Source of the DNA: Mimachlamys varia
Taxonomy: Eukaryota; Mollusca; Bivalvia; Pectinida; Pectinidae
DNA length: 64,000 bases
NCBI GenBank assembly: GCA_947623455.1
Contig: OX392532.1
Coordinates: forward strand, 3,162,001 to 3,226,000
Direction of reading: 5' to 3'
How positions within the stretch are numbered: the first letter of the stretch is position 1; each line of letters opens with the position of its first letter. The notes beneath the pieces were generated by a model. It was not told where the DNA came from, searched no databases, and saw only the letters and a program-made list of their open reading frames with translations. The translations under genes and the position numbers were made by a program. Of the stretch, positions 24,956-38,046 are shown piece by piece.

Positions 24956-25033
24956 AGGTTCTTAGCTCAGTCAGTAGAGTGTAAGATTAAATGTAGTTAG
25001 TCAGTTATTCTGGATTCGATCTCTAGCAGACTC
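24956..25033 (+). repeat. tRNA-derived sequence (SINE head or tRNA pseudogene)
   Basis: It has a box A-like TAGCTCAGTCAGTAGAG and a box B-like GGATTCGATC at tRNA spacing. The T arm CTGGA-TTCGATC-TCTAG pairs over five bases with one G-T. The two acceptor strands (AGGTTCT and CAGACTC) do not pair, so this is not a functional tRNA. A degenerate tRNA-derived SINE head is the best explanation. No 3' body or tail could be delimited. Confidence 0.55.
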
Positions 25034-28000
25034 ATTGGAAACAAATATCGACATCTACCAGTGAAGAAGCATCGTATTCTGCATTTGATCACCCGCAGAT
25101 GTTTGACCATGACAGGGAATTGTTTGAGACTTTTAATGATTTATTTTAATTGTGCATAAGTAACACAATTTCATTAGATAAAGCAAAATGTGGCGCATTT
25201 AATTTCTAAACCACAAAGACCATTGACCACTTACCTCAAAAATGAATCGCTGGTTGATTCGGTGTCTGAAAGTTTTTGGCAGTTTTGTGATTTTTAAAAA
25301 TGTACATTGCGATAAAAATCAGACAGACAGACTTGCAGTTATGGTGTTTTCCACTTCCTCCACTTTCTGCTCTGTTTACAGCATCTTACCCCTGGGAATA
25401 ATACGTGCACGTGTCGTAGGTATAACATTTATTGGTTTAGCCCGCATTTCAGCATCCTTTCGTTGGACGTTTTAAGATCATACGTGTCAGCAAACGAAGA
25501 CGGGTTCCTTATTTAGACCGCCACCTACCGGGATGATAGGTGTTCTAAAGGGATTCTCTCATCATGGCCGCTACCTTCTGTTTGGCTCTTCAGTGTAACA
25601 TCTCGCGACCTACGTGAAGTGTCAGCTCGCGTATTGACTATGCCAGAGCTATCACGGAGTAGGTTACTGGCACGTGCAATCGATGCTGTGCGCGTGAATA
25701 TGGGAAATTATGCATGAAATTAAATTCTAGCTGGTTAATTAGTGTCCCTGCACCGACCCAAGGATGTGTATCACGGCAGGTAATCTTAAGTAGGTTTGGC
25801 CATCGATTGTGTTAAACAAGATCAGGGTTACCGAAACTATTTATAATTGGGCGAAAAAAAGAGTGCCACCGAGTAGTAACACTTAGCTTTGCGTAGCTGA
25901 CGTAGCATTTAAAGCCAGGTATCCCGATGTTGCCGAGAGGGCTGCTGAGTGATGTTGTGAACTAATTGATCGATGCTGATTGATGCACAGGTATTAAATT
26001 TCCCATGTGTTCCAGCTTAATTGGTATTGTTTCTACGCTGAATATGATATCAATCATTTTCAAGCGCCTTCGTAATGAGGAGCTCTGGAGTCATTTCCCG
26101 TGTTCACAGAGAAGTGCAAACAAACAAAAACCAAACAAAAACACGCGGAATGTTTTTGTCAAAACAAACACAACGAGCAATAGCGAAAGTAGAAAAGGCT
26201 GCTACGAATTCACCCAGAACTGACGGCAACAGAAACAGCGAAAATAAGCAACATAGGCAAACCACAATGGTATCTTTCTGAAGAGCGAGGCATTGAACTA
26301 GGATCTCGAACGAATACACAAGCTCAAGTTCAAATTTATTTATTGACTTGAGTTTTTGTCAGCTTATCAGTACATATATAACAAACAATGCTTAATGACA
26401 TCGATAGACATTAGCCTATACAATGTACAGCTGCGGACACTACACGAATCTGACCATGAGTGTATGTACCACACCACTGCATCCCACTCTCATGCCGCCC
26501 GAAAGTGATGGAATAATATCCCCATATTTTGACCATTATGCTCTCACGTCAGAATAAGATTCATGGATGATCCACTTATCGATGGTGCCTCCTACAGGTT
26601 TTCAAAGCCAGTCCTGGGCTTTCAGACTAGAAGTCGTGACATAAATAACCTAGAAAGCATATACAGTTTGTAGTTTAAGACTGATAAATATCGAGAGTGC
26701 CCGAGAAGTGATGCCATGCCTTGGCTGAAGGTTAAGTGTACCGTAGACATGGTCGATTCCTCAGCAATATGTTCAGAGTTTGAGTCCGACCCGTGATGTA
26801 GCAATTCCACGAGGAAATCGTTCTGTTTATTGCTATCATGAACCTGATGAAGGATCATTTCGCCACAAATCATTCCGCAAAAATCACGGCCGCAATGTAC
26901 AGACATGATTAAAAGTAATCCCACTCTGCTCTACACTACATACAAAAGAATTGGTAAATTACAAATCAGTAAATTAATTTGTTCCTGTTGATAAAAAGAA
27001 TATGCTTTCTTAAAAGAGATCCACGCAAAAAGCCGATAGAATAGGCCAATGAATACTGTAGACGTACTTAATTTGGCGCAATGCAGTTAAGCGCATTGTC
27101 AGTTTTTGGCGCATTTGGCACATTAGCGCATGATATATACGCGCATCCGTCGTAATTTAGTATGTGAGCAGCATATAAAAAGTCCAATTAGCGCAATAAT
27201 ATTTTAGCGCATTACTTTCAGCGCGAAAATCGTATAAAAAAGATTACCGCGAAAATATGTACGCTTACAGTAATCATTGTCCGGTAACGGTATCTGAAAA
27301 CTAGTACCATGGTTTCTGTATATTACTAATACACGAAAAATAGGCACCAGCAAAAGGGTGTTTACATGCTTACTTTTTTGTCATATCTGACGATTTGCAT
27401 GTATTTATTATATATTGTAATACAAAAACTGTTGTTTATATAGTTTTATTTCATTTTACCGCTGAAATATCGAATATTATTCATTCTATAAAATTGCTAT
27501 CATGTCACTATAGCAGTCCGTTACTTTGGTAGAGATACAGTGTAGTACAATATATATTTGGACGTTAATTTTTGCTATATATTTTATGCATTTTGACAAA
27601 TTTTCAAAGTTTTTTTTAACGTCGTTTCTCAATGGGTTTTTCTTGAAATTCCATACACCTGGAAAGAATGCTAGCTCTTTCATCTGATGTATTTCAATTC
27701 TTTTCCAGTGCTTGGTTTTCCCGAGATAGACGAATATGTTTACAGTAATAAAAATCATAAAATCATAAAAAAAATTGTAAAGAATAAGTAAATAATTCTC
27801 TACATGTATGCAAAATTCATGAAATATAAATAAAGATATTCTGTGCCACAATACTTATTGCACACCAAGTTACCTCCGTCACAATAACACCGGCACCACT
27901 GATTAACTTACTCCATTAATATTCTATTGGCTGTAAGAAACAGATATGTTCGAATATAAAAACATAAATATAGGAAATATCGCTTGAAATCGGCTACGCC

Positions 28001-28392
28001 TCTTATATTTATCAATTGACACATGAATGAAAAGAAAAACGCTTGAAATATCTCAATACTTCTATAATAAGATCTGATGTTTATGAATATTAGTCAAAGA
28101 AACGACAAAAAACGTACATTTGATGTTCATAAACCGTACGTTTGTACATCTTATCGCATTTCCGATTGAAAGTTGTCTTGTCTTCAGAGAATTTCGTTGA
28201 CAAATAACATGGTTTTAAATCAACCACGCAGGAGGTTTAACAAATTTAAAGACCTGTATTTTAACCCAGGGTAAGATAAATATGTCATTTTTATGGGATG
28301 TTTATCTGACAACTCGAGGCGATGATAGGAGAACAAAGGGTTTAAGCGAGCTCCAGTGGGGTATTACTCTACACCGATTTCCGTAATACATG
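25034..28392. other. Intronic DNA; no gene seen
   Basis: Open frames up to 121 codons on the minus strand (27486-27851) are AT-driven and have no recognisable motif. A cluster of GCGCA/AGCGCAT words lies at about 27070-27250. No RNA gene was recognised. Confidence 0.45.
27068..27255. repeat. Cluster of GCGC-containing words
   Basis: GGCGCAATGC, AAGCGCATTG, GGCGCATTTG, TTAGCGCATG, ACGCGCATCC, TTAGCGCAAT, TTAGCGCATT and CAGCGCGAAA occur within about 190 bp of otherwise AT-rich DNA. It is irregularly spaced and may be a decayed MITE. The boundaries are approximate. Confidence 0.4.
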
Positions 28393-31300
28393 TATGTACC
28401 CAGGATTCCTATTATCACGACCGCTGTTTTCTCTCTCCGACCCGTCGTCCTGTACCCAGGATTCCTATTATCACGACCGCTGTTTTCTCTCTCCGACCCG
28501 TCGTCCTGTACCCAGGATTCCTATTATCACGACCGCTGTTTTCTCTCTCCGACCCGTCGCCCTGTACCCAGAATTCCTATTATCACGACCGCTGTTTTCT
28601 CTCTCCGACCCGTCGTCCTGTACCCAGGATTCCTATTATCACGACCGCTGTTTTCTCTCTCCGACCCGTCGCCCTGTACCCAGAATTCCTATTACCAAGA
28701 CCGCTGTTTTCTCTCTCCGACCCGTCGTCATGAACCCAGGATTCCTATTATCACGACCACTGTTTTCTCTCTCCGACCCGTCGTCCTGTACCCAGGATTC
28801 CTATTATCACGACCGCTGTTTTCTCTCTCCGACCCGTCGTCATGTACCCAGGATTCCTATTATCACGACCGCTGTTTTCTCTCTCCGACTCGTCGTCCTG
28901 TACCCAGGATTCCTATTATCACGACCGTTGTTTTCTCTCTCCGACCCGTCGTCATGTACCCAGGATTCCTATTATCACGACCGCTGTTTTCTCTCTCCGA
29001 CCCGTCATCCTGTACCCAGGATTCCTATTATCACGACCGCTGTTTTCTCTCTCCGACCCGTCGTCATGTACCCAGGATTCCTATTATCACGACCGCTGTT
29101 TTCTCTCTCCGACTCGTCGTCCTGTACCCAGGATTCCTATTATCACGACCGTTGTTTTCTCTCTCCGACCCGTCGTCATGTACCCAGGATTCCTATTATC
29201 ACGACCGCTGTTTTCTCTCTCCGACCCGTCATCCTGTACCCAGGATTCCTATTATCACGACCGCTGTTTTCTCTCTCCGACCCGTCGTCCTGTACCCAGG
29301 ATTCCTATTATCACGACCGCTGTTTTCTCTCTCCGACCCGTCGCCCTGTACCCAGAATTCCTATTATCACGACCGCTGTTTTCTCTCTCCGACCCGTCGT
29401 CATGTACCCAGGATTCCTATTATCACGACCACTGTTTTCTCTCTCCGACCCGTCGTCCTGTACCCAGGATTCCTATTATCACGACCGCTGTTTTCTCTCT
29501 CCGACCCGTCGTCCTGTACCCAGGATTCCTATTATCACGACCACTGTTTTCTCTCTCCGACCCGTCGTCCTGTACCCAGGATTCCTATTATCACGACCGC
29601 TGTTTTCCCTCTCCGACCCGTCGTCATGTACCAAGGATTCATATTATCACGACCGCTGTTTTCTCTCTCCGACCCGTCGTCCTGTACCCAGGATTCCTAT
29701 TATCACGACCGTTGTTTTCTCTCTCCGACCCGTCGTCATGTACCCAGGATTCCTATTATCACGACTGCTGTTTTCTCTCTCCGACCCGTCGTCCTGTACC
29801 CAGGATTCCTATTATCACGACCGCTGTTTTCTCTCTCCGATCCGTCGTCATGTACCCAGGATTCCTATTATCACGACCGCTGTTTTCTCTCTCCGACCCG
29901 TCGCTCTTTACCCAGGATTCCTATTATCACGACCGCTGTTTTCTCTCTCCGACCCGTCGTCATGTACCCAGGATTCCTATTATCACGACCGCTGTTTTCT
30001 CTGACCCGTCGCCCTGTACCCAGGATTCCTATTATCACGACCGCTGTTTTCTCTCTCCGACCCGTCGCCCTGTACCCAGGATTCCTATTATCACGACCGC
30101 TGTTTTCTCTCTCCGACTCGTCGCCCTGTACCCAGGATTCCTATTATCACGACCGCTGTTTTCTCTCTCCGACCCGTCGCCCTGTACCCAGGATTCCTAT
30201 TATCACGACCGCTGTTTTCTCTCTCCGACCCGTCGTCATGTACCCAGGATTCCTATTATCACGACCGCTGTTTTCTCTCTCCGACCCGTCGTCATGTACC
30301 TAGGATTCCTATTATCACGACCGCTGTTTTCTCTCTCTGACCCGTCGTCATGTACCCAGAATTCCTATTATCACGACCGCTGTTTTCTCTCTACGACCCG
30401 TCGTCATGTACCCAGAATTCCTATTATCACGACCGTTGTTTTCTCTCTCCGACCCGTCGTTATGTACCTAGGATTCCTATTATCACGACCACTGTTTTCT
30501 CTCTCCGACCCGTCGTCATGTACCTAGGATTCCTATTATCACGACCGCTGTTTTCCCTCTCCGACCCGTCGTCATGTACCCAGGATTCCTATTATCACGA
30601 CCACTGTTTTCTCTCTCCGACCCGTCGTCATGTACCCAGGATTCCTATTATCACGACCACTGTTTTCTCTCTCCGACCCGTCGTCATGTACATAGGATTC
30701 CTATTATCACGACCGCTGTTTTCTCTCTCCGACCCGTCGCCCTGTACCCAGGATTCCTATTATCACGACCACTGTTTTCTCTCTCCGACCCGTCGTCATA
30801 TACCCAGGATTCCTATTATCACGACCGCTGTTTTCTCTCTCCGACCCGTCGCCCTGTACCCCGGATTCCTATTATCACGACCACTGTTTTCTCTCTCCGA
30901 CCCGTCGCCCTGTACCCAGGATTCCTATTATCACGACCGCTGTTTTCGCTCTCCGACCCGTCGCCCTGTACCTAGGATTCCTATTATCACGACCGCTGTT
31001 TTCTCTCTCCGACCCGTCGCCCTGTACCCAGGATTCCTATTATCACGACCGCTGTTTTCTCTCTCCGACCCGTCGCCCTGTACCCAGGATTCCTATTATC
31101 ACGACCACTGTTTTCTCTCTCCGACCCGTCGCCCTGTACCCCGGATTCCTATTATCACGACCACTGTTTTCTCTCTCCGACCCGTCGCCCTGTACCCAGG
31201 ATTCCTATTATCACGACCGCTGTTTTCTCTCTCCGACCCGTCGTCCTGTACCCAGGATTCCTATTATCACGACCGCTGTTTTCTCTCTCCGACCCGTCGT

Positions 31301-32010
31301 CATGTACCCAGGATTCCTATTATCACGACCACTGTTTTCTCTCTCGACCCGTCGTCATGTACCCAGGATTCCTATTATCACGACCACTGTTTTCTCTTTC
31401 CGACCCGTCGTCATGTACCCAGTATTCCTATTATCACGACCGCTGTTTTCTCTCTCCGACCCGTCGCCCTGTACCCAGGATTCCTATTATCACGACCGCT
31501 GTTTTCTCTCTCCGACCCGTCGCCCTGTACCTAGGATTTCTATTATCACGACCGCTGTTTTCTCTCTCCGACCCGTCGTCATGTACCCAGGATTCCGATT
31601 ATCACGACCGCTGTTTTCTCTCTCCGACCCGTCGTCATGTACCCAGGATTCCGATTATCACGACCGCTGTTTTCTCTCTCCGACCCGTCGCCCTGTACCC
31701 AGGATTCCTATTATCATGACCGCTGTTTTCTCTCTCCGACCCGTCGTCATGTACCCAGGATTCCGATTATCACGACCGCTGTTTTCTCTCTCCGACCCGT
31801 CGCCCTGTACCCAGGATTCCTATTATCATGACCGCTGTTTTCTCTCTCCGACCCGTCGTCATGTACCCAGGATTCCGATTATCACGACCGCTGTTTTCTC
31901 TCTCCGACCCGTCGCCCTGTACCCAGGATTCCTATTTCCACGGCCGCTGTTTCTCTGACCCTTCGACCTGTACTCAGGATCCCTTTTATCACGACCGTTG
32001 TTTCTCCGAC
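28393..32010. repeat. 56-bp tandem repeat array (about 64 units)
   Basis: The unit is CCCAGGATTCCTATTATCAC + GACCGCTGTTTTCTCTCTCC + GACCCGTCGTCCTGTA, 56 bp. Common variants are CATG/CCTG/CCCTG before TACC, and ACCAC/ACCGC. The pyrimidine-rich + strand has no stops in any frame of the consensus, so overlapping open frames of up to 637 codons exist in all three forward frames. They spell the same 56-residue repeat in rotation. This is a satellite, not a gene. The last copies from about 31940 are degenerate (CTTCGACCTGTACTCAGGAT). Confidence 0.97.
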
Positions 32011-32524
32011 CAAGCATTCATGCCCTTTTTTTTTACATCAGACGAAAGATCTATATATGATATAAAAGGTAGACGTTTCGTAAAGCTGGGAATAACACTT
32101 GGAATGTCTGTTTGGTGAAAGAATTAAAACCTCGCACATTACGTCACACCTTATATAGCAAAAACCAGTTTTATTCTACTGACGTGTATACAAGTTAATT
32201 TCACCTTGACATTTTTAACTTTTTCATCAATATGAACGCTGTTCACCAGTTTGTTAGAGAATACTCTATCTGTAGGAAATGGAAGTATAATCTCTTCAGA
32301 AATAATTGAGCTCTCGCGATTGTATACTTTATGTTGGGACGCATGAGCTTGTTTACTTTCTGATGTTTTTCTATATTATTATGTTGTGGCAAATATATTC
32401 ATTTGATTCATTCTTTAGGTTAATTTCTATTTGTGGTTTGGTGGTGTAGGTCATACAGTACCTTGAAACCGGATACACATTTGTGTAGCATTGTTAGAGA
32501 GGGGCAAAGGCAGTTGCCCACATT
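32011..32524. other. Spacer between two satellites; nothing seen
   Basis: About 0.5 kb of AT-rich sequence with a T-run near 32026. No coding or RNA feature. Confidence 0.5.
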
Positions 32525-32936
32525 CGCCCCGTCCCGTACCGTTACATATCATCTGTCTCTTTCTGTCCCGTCCCGTCCCGTACCGTTACATATCATCTGT
32601 CTCTTCCTGTCCCGTCCCGTACCGTTACATATCATCTGTCTCTTCCTGTCCCGTCCCGTACCGTTACATATCATCTGTCTCTTCCTGTCCCGTCCCGTAC
32701 CGTTACATATCATCTGTCTCTTCCTGTCCCGTCCCGTACCGTTACATATCATCTGTCTCTTCCTGTCGCGTCCCGTACCGTTACATATCATCTGTCTCTT
32801 CCTGTCCCGTCCCGTACCGTTACATATCATCTGTCTCTTCCTGTCCCGTCCCGTACCGTTACATATCATCTGTCTCTTCCTGTCCCGTCCCGTACCGTTA
32901 CATATCATTTGTCTCTTCCTGTCGCGTCACGTCTCA
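32525..32936. repeat. 39-bp tandem repeat array (about 10 units)
   Basis: The unit is TGTCCCGTCCCGTACCGTTA + CATATCATCTGTCTCTTCC, 39 bp or 13 codons. Frames on both strands are therefore open (VPLHIICLFLSRP on the + strand). Units are nearly identical, suggesting recent expansion. Both ends carry extra CGTCCC-type expansions. Confidence 0.96.
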
Positions 32937-33690
32937 TCAAGTCTTTATTAATTGTAACAACATTTTCGTCAAACTAATATCAAATATGAAATATGAGTAA
33001 ACCTTGGACAGCGTTACGTTTTAGTCAACAAAGATCAAGGTCACGGTTGCTACATTATATATAGAAAATTAAAAGAGGTAGGGGACATTCATGCTTTTAG
33101 ACATTTTTCTAGTGTATTGATTAAAACACTGTACATGAATATGTATCAAGGCATAATATCAGAATGTGAGTACATGTAACACAGTGTAGTGGCTCCGCTT
33201 TTTCTCGAATCCTGCGAGTGGCTTACAAATAGCCAGTGAATATTTAGTGAGGGACTCCCAGGTCACTCTTGGCCGGTATTATCGTCCGCGTTTATCGGTC
33301 TGTTTCCGGTTACAGACAGCATCCGAATCATCCGCAGTCATTTCCTCGCCAATTTGCAACGATCTAAAGCCTTATCAGGCGTTAATTGCGAGCGGCCTTC
33401 AGCGTAGCCAGCCGTGCATTGTAGTAGTATTTGTCGTGATGAATGGGGAAGAACTGACATAAAAATATCACTTCAAAAGCAGGACAAACAATGTTAGCTT
33501 AGAAATCCGGGCTACTGTTACAAAAATATACTGGCGCTTCAACGAAAACACGCTGCACGTATACTATCGATTTCACGTTGATACCAAACTGATAAACCTT
33601 ATGTGAACGGGGTAATTTTGGAATAATTGGCCGAATGCCTGACAATTATTGAGAGAATCGGACCGGAGTTTAACTGGCAGTATATCAATA
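32937..33690. other. Spacer between two satellites; no gene seen
   Basis: Unique-looking DNA with a GC-richer patch at 33245-33440. The 71-codon frame there has no recognised motif. Confidence 0.45.
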
Positions 33691-34952
33691 GGAGGGCGTA
33701 TGATGAGGACTTATATATCTGTATTAGGTACAGGACGTCATTGTGGGTCCACGTCTTTAACTTAACATACAGGGAGGGGTATGACGGGGACTTACTGTAT
33801 ATATCTGTATTAGGTACAGGACGTCATTGTGGGTCCACGTCTTTAACTTAACATACAGGGAGGGGTATGACGGGGACTTATATATCTGTATTAGGTACAG
33901 GACGTCATTGTGGGTTCACGTCTTTAACTTAACATACAGGGAGGGGTATGACGGGGACTTATATATTTGTATTAGGGACAGGACATCATTGTGGGTTCAC
34001 GTCTTTAACTTAACATACAGGGAGGGGTATGACGGGGACTTATATATCTGTATTAGGTACAGGACGTCATTGTGGGTTCACGTCTTTAACTTAACACACA
34101 GGGAGGGGTATGACGGGGACTTAGATATCTGTATTAGGGGCAGGACGTCATTGTGGGTCCACGTCTTTAACTTAACATACAGGGAGGGGTATGACGGGGA
34201 CTTACTGTATATATCTGTATTAGGTACAGGACGTCATTGTGGGTTCACGTCTTTAACTTAACACACAGGGAGGGGTATGACGGGGACTTATATATCTGTA
34301 TTAGGGGCAGGACGTCATTGTGGGTCCACGTCTTTAACTTAACATACAGGGAGGGGTATGACGGGGACTTACTGTATATATCTGTATTAGGTACAGGACG
34401 TCATTGTGGGTCCACGTCTTTAACTTAACACACAGGGAGGGGTATGACGGGGACTTATATATCTGTATTAGGGACAGGACGTCATTGTGGGTCCACGTCT
34501 TTAACTTAACATACAGGGAGGGGTATGACGGGGACTTATATATCTGTATTAGGGACAGGACGTCATTGTGGGTTCACGTCATTAACTTAACACACAGGGA
34601 GGGGTATGACGGGGACTTATATATCTGTATTAGGGACAGGACGTCATTGTGGGTCCACGTCTTTAACTTAACATACAGGGAGGGGTATGACGGGGACTTA
34701 TATATCTGTATTAGGGACAGGACGTCATTGTGGGTTCACGTCTTTAACTTAACACACAGGGAGGGGTATGATGGGACTTATATATCTGTATTAGGGACAG
34801 GACGTCATTGTGGGTCCACGTCTTTAACTTAACATACAGGGAGGGGTATGACGGGGACTTATATATCTGTATTAGGGACAGGACGTCATTGTGGGTTCAC
34901 GTCTTTAACTTAACATACAGGGAGGGGTAAGGTGGGGACTTATATATCTGTT
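33691..34952. repeat. 81-bp tandem repeat array (about 15 units, with 86-bp variants)
   Basis: The unit runs GGGAGGGGTATGACGGGGAC, TTATATATCTGTATTAGG…, GGACGTCATTGTGGGT…, CACGTCTTTAACTTAACA(T/C)ACA, 81 bp or 27 codons. Some units carry a five-base insertion (TTACTGTATATATC), which makes them 86 bp and shifts frame. That is why the open frames come in 63-144 codon pieces. The pieces encode REGYDGDLYICIR-type repeats, which I regard as incidental. Confidence 0.96.
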
Positions 34953-37147
34953 TAATTCCATTAACATATTTAAGACTTTTTGGTCATCACCTTTTGTTAA
35001 AAAATGTAGATATATTTGCACATAGGGCACTTGGTATATCACTTGTTCATTGATACAAGGTAAGGGTTTTACTACAGTACTTGGTTGTAAGGTAGCTTAC
35101 GTGTACCTGTATTTTCTGGATGCATTACTGATTGTGCAACAAGATCCTTTCAAATAGTAAACACGGAGTGATCTAAAATGTCCAGCCCCATACCATATAT
35201 ATAAAGAGGTTGATAATTATGTGGTGGTTATTGCTAGGTGTTAGAACTTTCGGTCTACTACATTTCTCAAATTATAAACTAGGTACTTGTATCCCTTACT
35301 TAGCTATGTAACAATTTTATCCTGACGAGATATATATCTTACAGAGTGCAGCCTAAGTTATAATACATGTACCTACAACTTACAATACAGCACCTAGACA
35401 TGTACCCTGAAGGTCACCTCTGACACCGACACTGGGCACGCTCTGATGTTCCTTGATGAATACAGGTGACAACGTTCGACTTTGAATTTGATCGCTTTAG
35501 TATCTTCTTCTGGGTATTAAAAACTGGGATGGGTGAGGTAGGACCAGGAGAGAAAGCTGAATTAAAACAGCTGGGAAACACTTCATAGAGAGTCAGTGAA
35601 CCTCAAGTATTGCAATATAACGTGTTCCAAAAATCTATTCCAGTCTACATCTTTATTTTGCAAATGAGCAGCAAAATGCCAATATGCTGAAATACATTTG
35701 ACCCAGGTACAAATAAAGGAATCGATTTCCTGTTTTAGACCTGCTCAACGGAGAGTACTGTAAATAAAACAAACACATAAAAAAAATATGATACTGTAGT
35801 AACAAAAGTCGAAATTGGATAAAGACCAGGGCACGGGGACATTTTTATTGTCTTAAGCTTTACGTCATCTTGTATAATTATGATATTGTGACGTAAACTT
35901 ACCGTAGTGTTGTAAAACGGAAGTGAACATTAATGCAACCTGTTGTACCGAAGCTATGCGATACACATCGGGGTGTGACACCGGTCACCCGTCAATGTTG
36001 TGTCAGTGATAATTAGGAATTTAACATGTCCCAGACAATGATGTGTCCTGGGTATCAATTTGGTATACAGCTGTACATGTATTGTATAGATAAAGCGTAA
36101 TGCAAGACGTCTTTATATATACTCTTTAGACATATCTTAAGCATACAATATATATAGTACTGGTGAAATTTATTGAGACAAACAAAACCGCCATTTCTTT
36201 TTCAATAACTTATGGTATAAGTACTAAACTTACGAAACTATTTTTTTCTACAAGCTTCTACTTTTGAAAAATGAGATTTAGGAATAGTGGTATCGGCTCC
36301 TATAGCGTAAATGTACATGTACATTTCTGACAGAGGCATCCATATCAGAATATATGTAAACAATATTAGCTCGAACCGTTATGATTCATCGCCATGTCTG
36401 CTGCTGAGTATAAAATCGAGCTTCCCTGGAAAGATACACACCATCGTCAAACATCTACGTACATTTATTAATCACGGGGAATTGAATCTGTAGGACTGTA
36501 TTAGGCCGTGGAAGCGGCACCCGTCTAGACTGAACGGCATTTCTGACTTGATACATAGAATACTTAGTACCTGATTAAGGTAATTAACTCACTTTTCCTG
36601 GGAACAGTCGATCTTATCTTACACACTGGAGCTTATAACAAGATAGTTTAAAAGACATTTCTCCTTAATCAATTAATGTTGGCACAATGTTTCCGGGAAC
36701 ACATGATTGAAATATTTTCTTTTTAGTGGTTACGTTTATTTTAACAAGGAATGGTAACAACATGATGTATATGACGGTAGATTTTGATTCAGTTTGTTCT
36801 GACATATCCCTAGAAATGTATCACCAACGTATGTGCTTAGCATACATAATTGTTTCTCCAACAGATCAAGAGTTGATAAACATACACACAAGAATTCTAA
36901 CCCAGCTATTTAACAGTTACCATAACACGCCTTATTCTGCATGTTCATGAGTGTTTACAAGTGATGAATATTCAAATACTAATGGATTTCGGCAATGTGG
37001 CTTTCTAAAGCATTAAACACGATGTAAATGATTTTTTTATTAACTTATCATGGAGAAGAAATAATAATACTATTTGCCATCACATTTCACTTTATAGAGC
37101 GACACTTTGGTCTCCTGCTGATTTTATATCTCAGTATACTGAACTGT
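34953..37147. other. Intronic DNA; no gene seen
   Basis: About 2.2 kb of AT-rich DNA. No array, RNA gene or supported exon. Confidence 0.45.
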
Positions 37148-37262
37148 CTCAAGATTTTGTTTTTACACTCGTGTACATGTTACACTGTTTATTTTACTCT
37201 CGTGTAAATGTTACACTGTTTATTTTAACTCTCGTGTAAATGTTACATTACTTATGCTACAC
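37148..37262. repeat. Short tandem repeat, about three copies of 32 bp
   Basis: CTCGTGTAAATGTTACACTG followed by TTTATTTTA recurs three times (about 37169, 37199 and 37231), with a degenerate fourth end (TTATGCTACACTATTTATT). Confidence 0.7.
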
Positions 37263-37735
37263 TATTTATTAGCCAACCATAATCAAATTCAACGTCCGTG
37301 GTCCGTCGTCCCTCTGTCCATAAACAATTCTTGTGATCGCTATTTTATAAGTACTGGTTGATCTTTCTCAAATTTCATATGCAGGTTCCCCTTGATCCTT
37401 ATTGTGCATTGTCCGGGTTTTGATCGAAAAAAATGGCCGGCAGGCTGCCATCTTGAATTTGACAGTAAGAGTTTGTGATCGCTATTTCATAAGAAGTACT
37501 GAGTGGACCTTTCTCAATTTTTTTTATGCAGGATCCCCTTGGTCCTAACCGTGCATTGTTTAGTTTTAGAGCTGTGCATTGTGTATTCAAATGGTAAACA
37601 AAGGCAGCCATCTTGTATTTGGCTTAGAAAGTATACAAGATACTTTCAACTGTTATACTTTTTTCAAGAGAAATGTTCAAATTAATATATCAAACAAAGA
37701 TTAAGTACACAGATGAAAGTAGAGAGGAATAGATC
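37263..37735 (+). mobile_element. Dispersed bivalve-type repeat with two internal duplicates
   Basis: GTCCGTGGTCCGTCGTCCCT is followed by two similar half-units. Each contains TTGTGATCGCTATTT(C/T)ATAA, GTACT…GG…CTTTCTCAA, ATGCAGG(T/A)(T/C)CCCCTTG, CCGTGCATTGT-like and (A/G)GCAGCCATCTTG(A/T)ATTTG blocks, about 155-165 bp apart. From memory this block order is common in bivalve intergenic DNA. No transposase or reverse-transcriptase frame is present. Confidence 0.6.
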
Positions 37736-37763
37736 CAACTTCTTATGAATAAATGATAATCAT

Positions 37764-38046
37764 CGATGTTGGGCGCCAGGATCCCACTGGGATCTCTTGT
37801 TTACACCCGTGATGTTGGGCGCCAGGATCCCACTGGAGTCTCGAGTTTACACCCGTGATGTTGGGCGCCAGGATCCCACTGGGATATCTTGTTTACACCC
37901 GTGATGGTGGGCGCCGAGATCCCACTTGGATTGCTTGTTTACAACCGAAATGTTGGGCGCCGAGATCCCACTGAGATCTCTTGTTTACATCCAAAATGTT
38001 GGGCGCCGAGATCCCACTGAGATCTCTTGTTTATGCTCGTGATGGT
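37764..38046. repeat. 46-bp tandem repeat array (about six units)
   Basis: The unit GATGTTGGGCGCCAGGATCC + CACTGGGATCTCTTGTTTAC + ACCCGT is 46 bp. Later units change CCAGGATCC to CCGAGATCC and ACCCGTG to ATCCAAA. Copies 2 and 3 start at 37811 and 37857. Confidence 0.92.

Noticed and set aside
26622..26924. 100-codon minus-strand frame with several cysteines and histidines
   Set aside because: No recognisable domain, no splice sites placed around it, and no relation to neighbouring repeats; chance is more likely.
28390..30303. 637-codon open frame with a regular 56-residue repeat, like a structural or shell-matrix protein
   Set aside because: All three + frames are open at once and carry the same repeat in rotation; frame ends coincide with indels in the satellite. 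There is no signal peptide or splice context.
32491..33000. 169-codon frame rich in SSVSSCPVPYRY
   Set aside because: Frame of the 39-bp satellite; both strands open.
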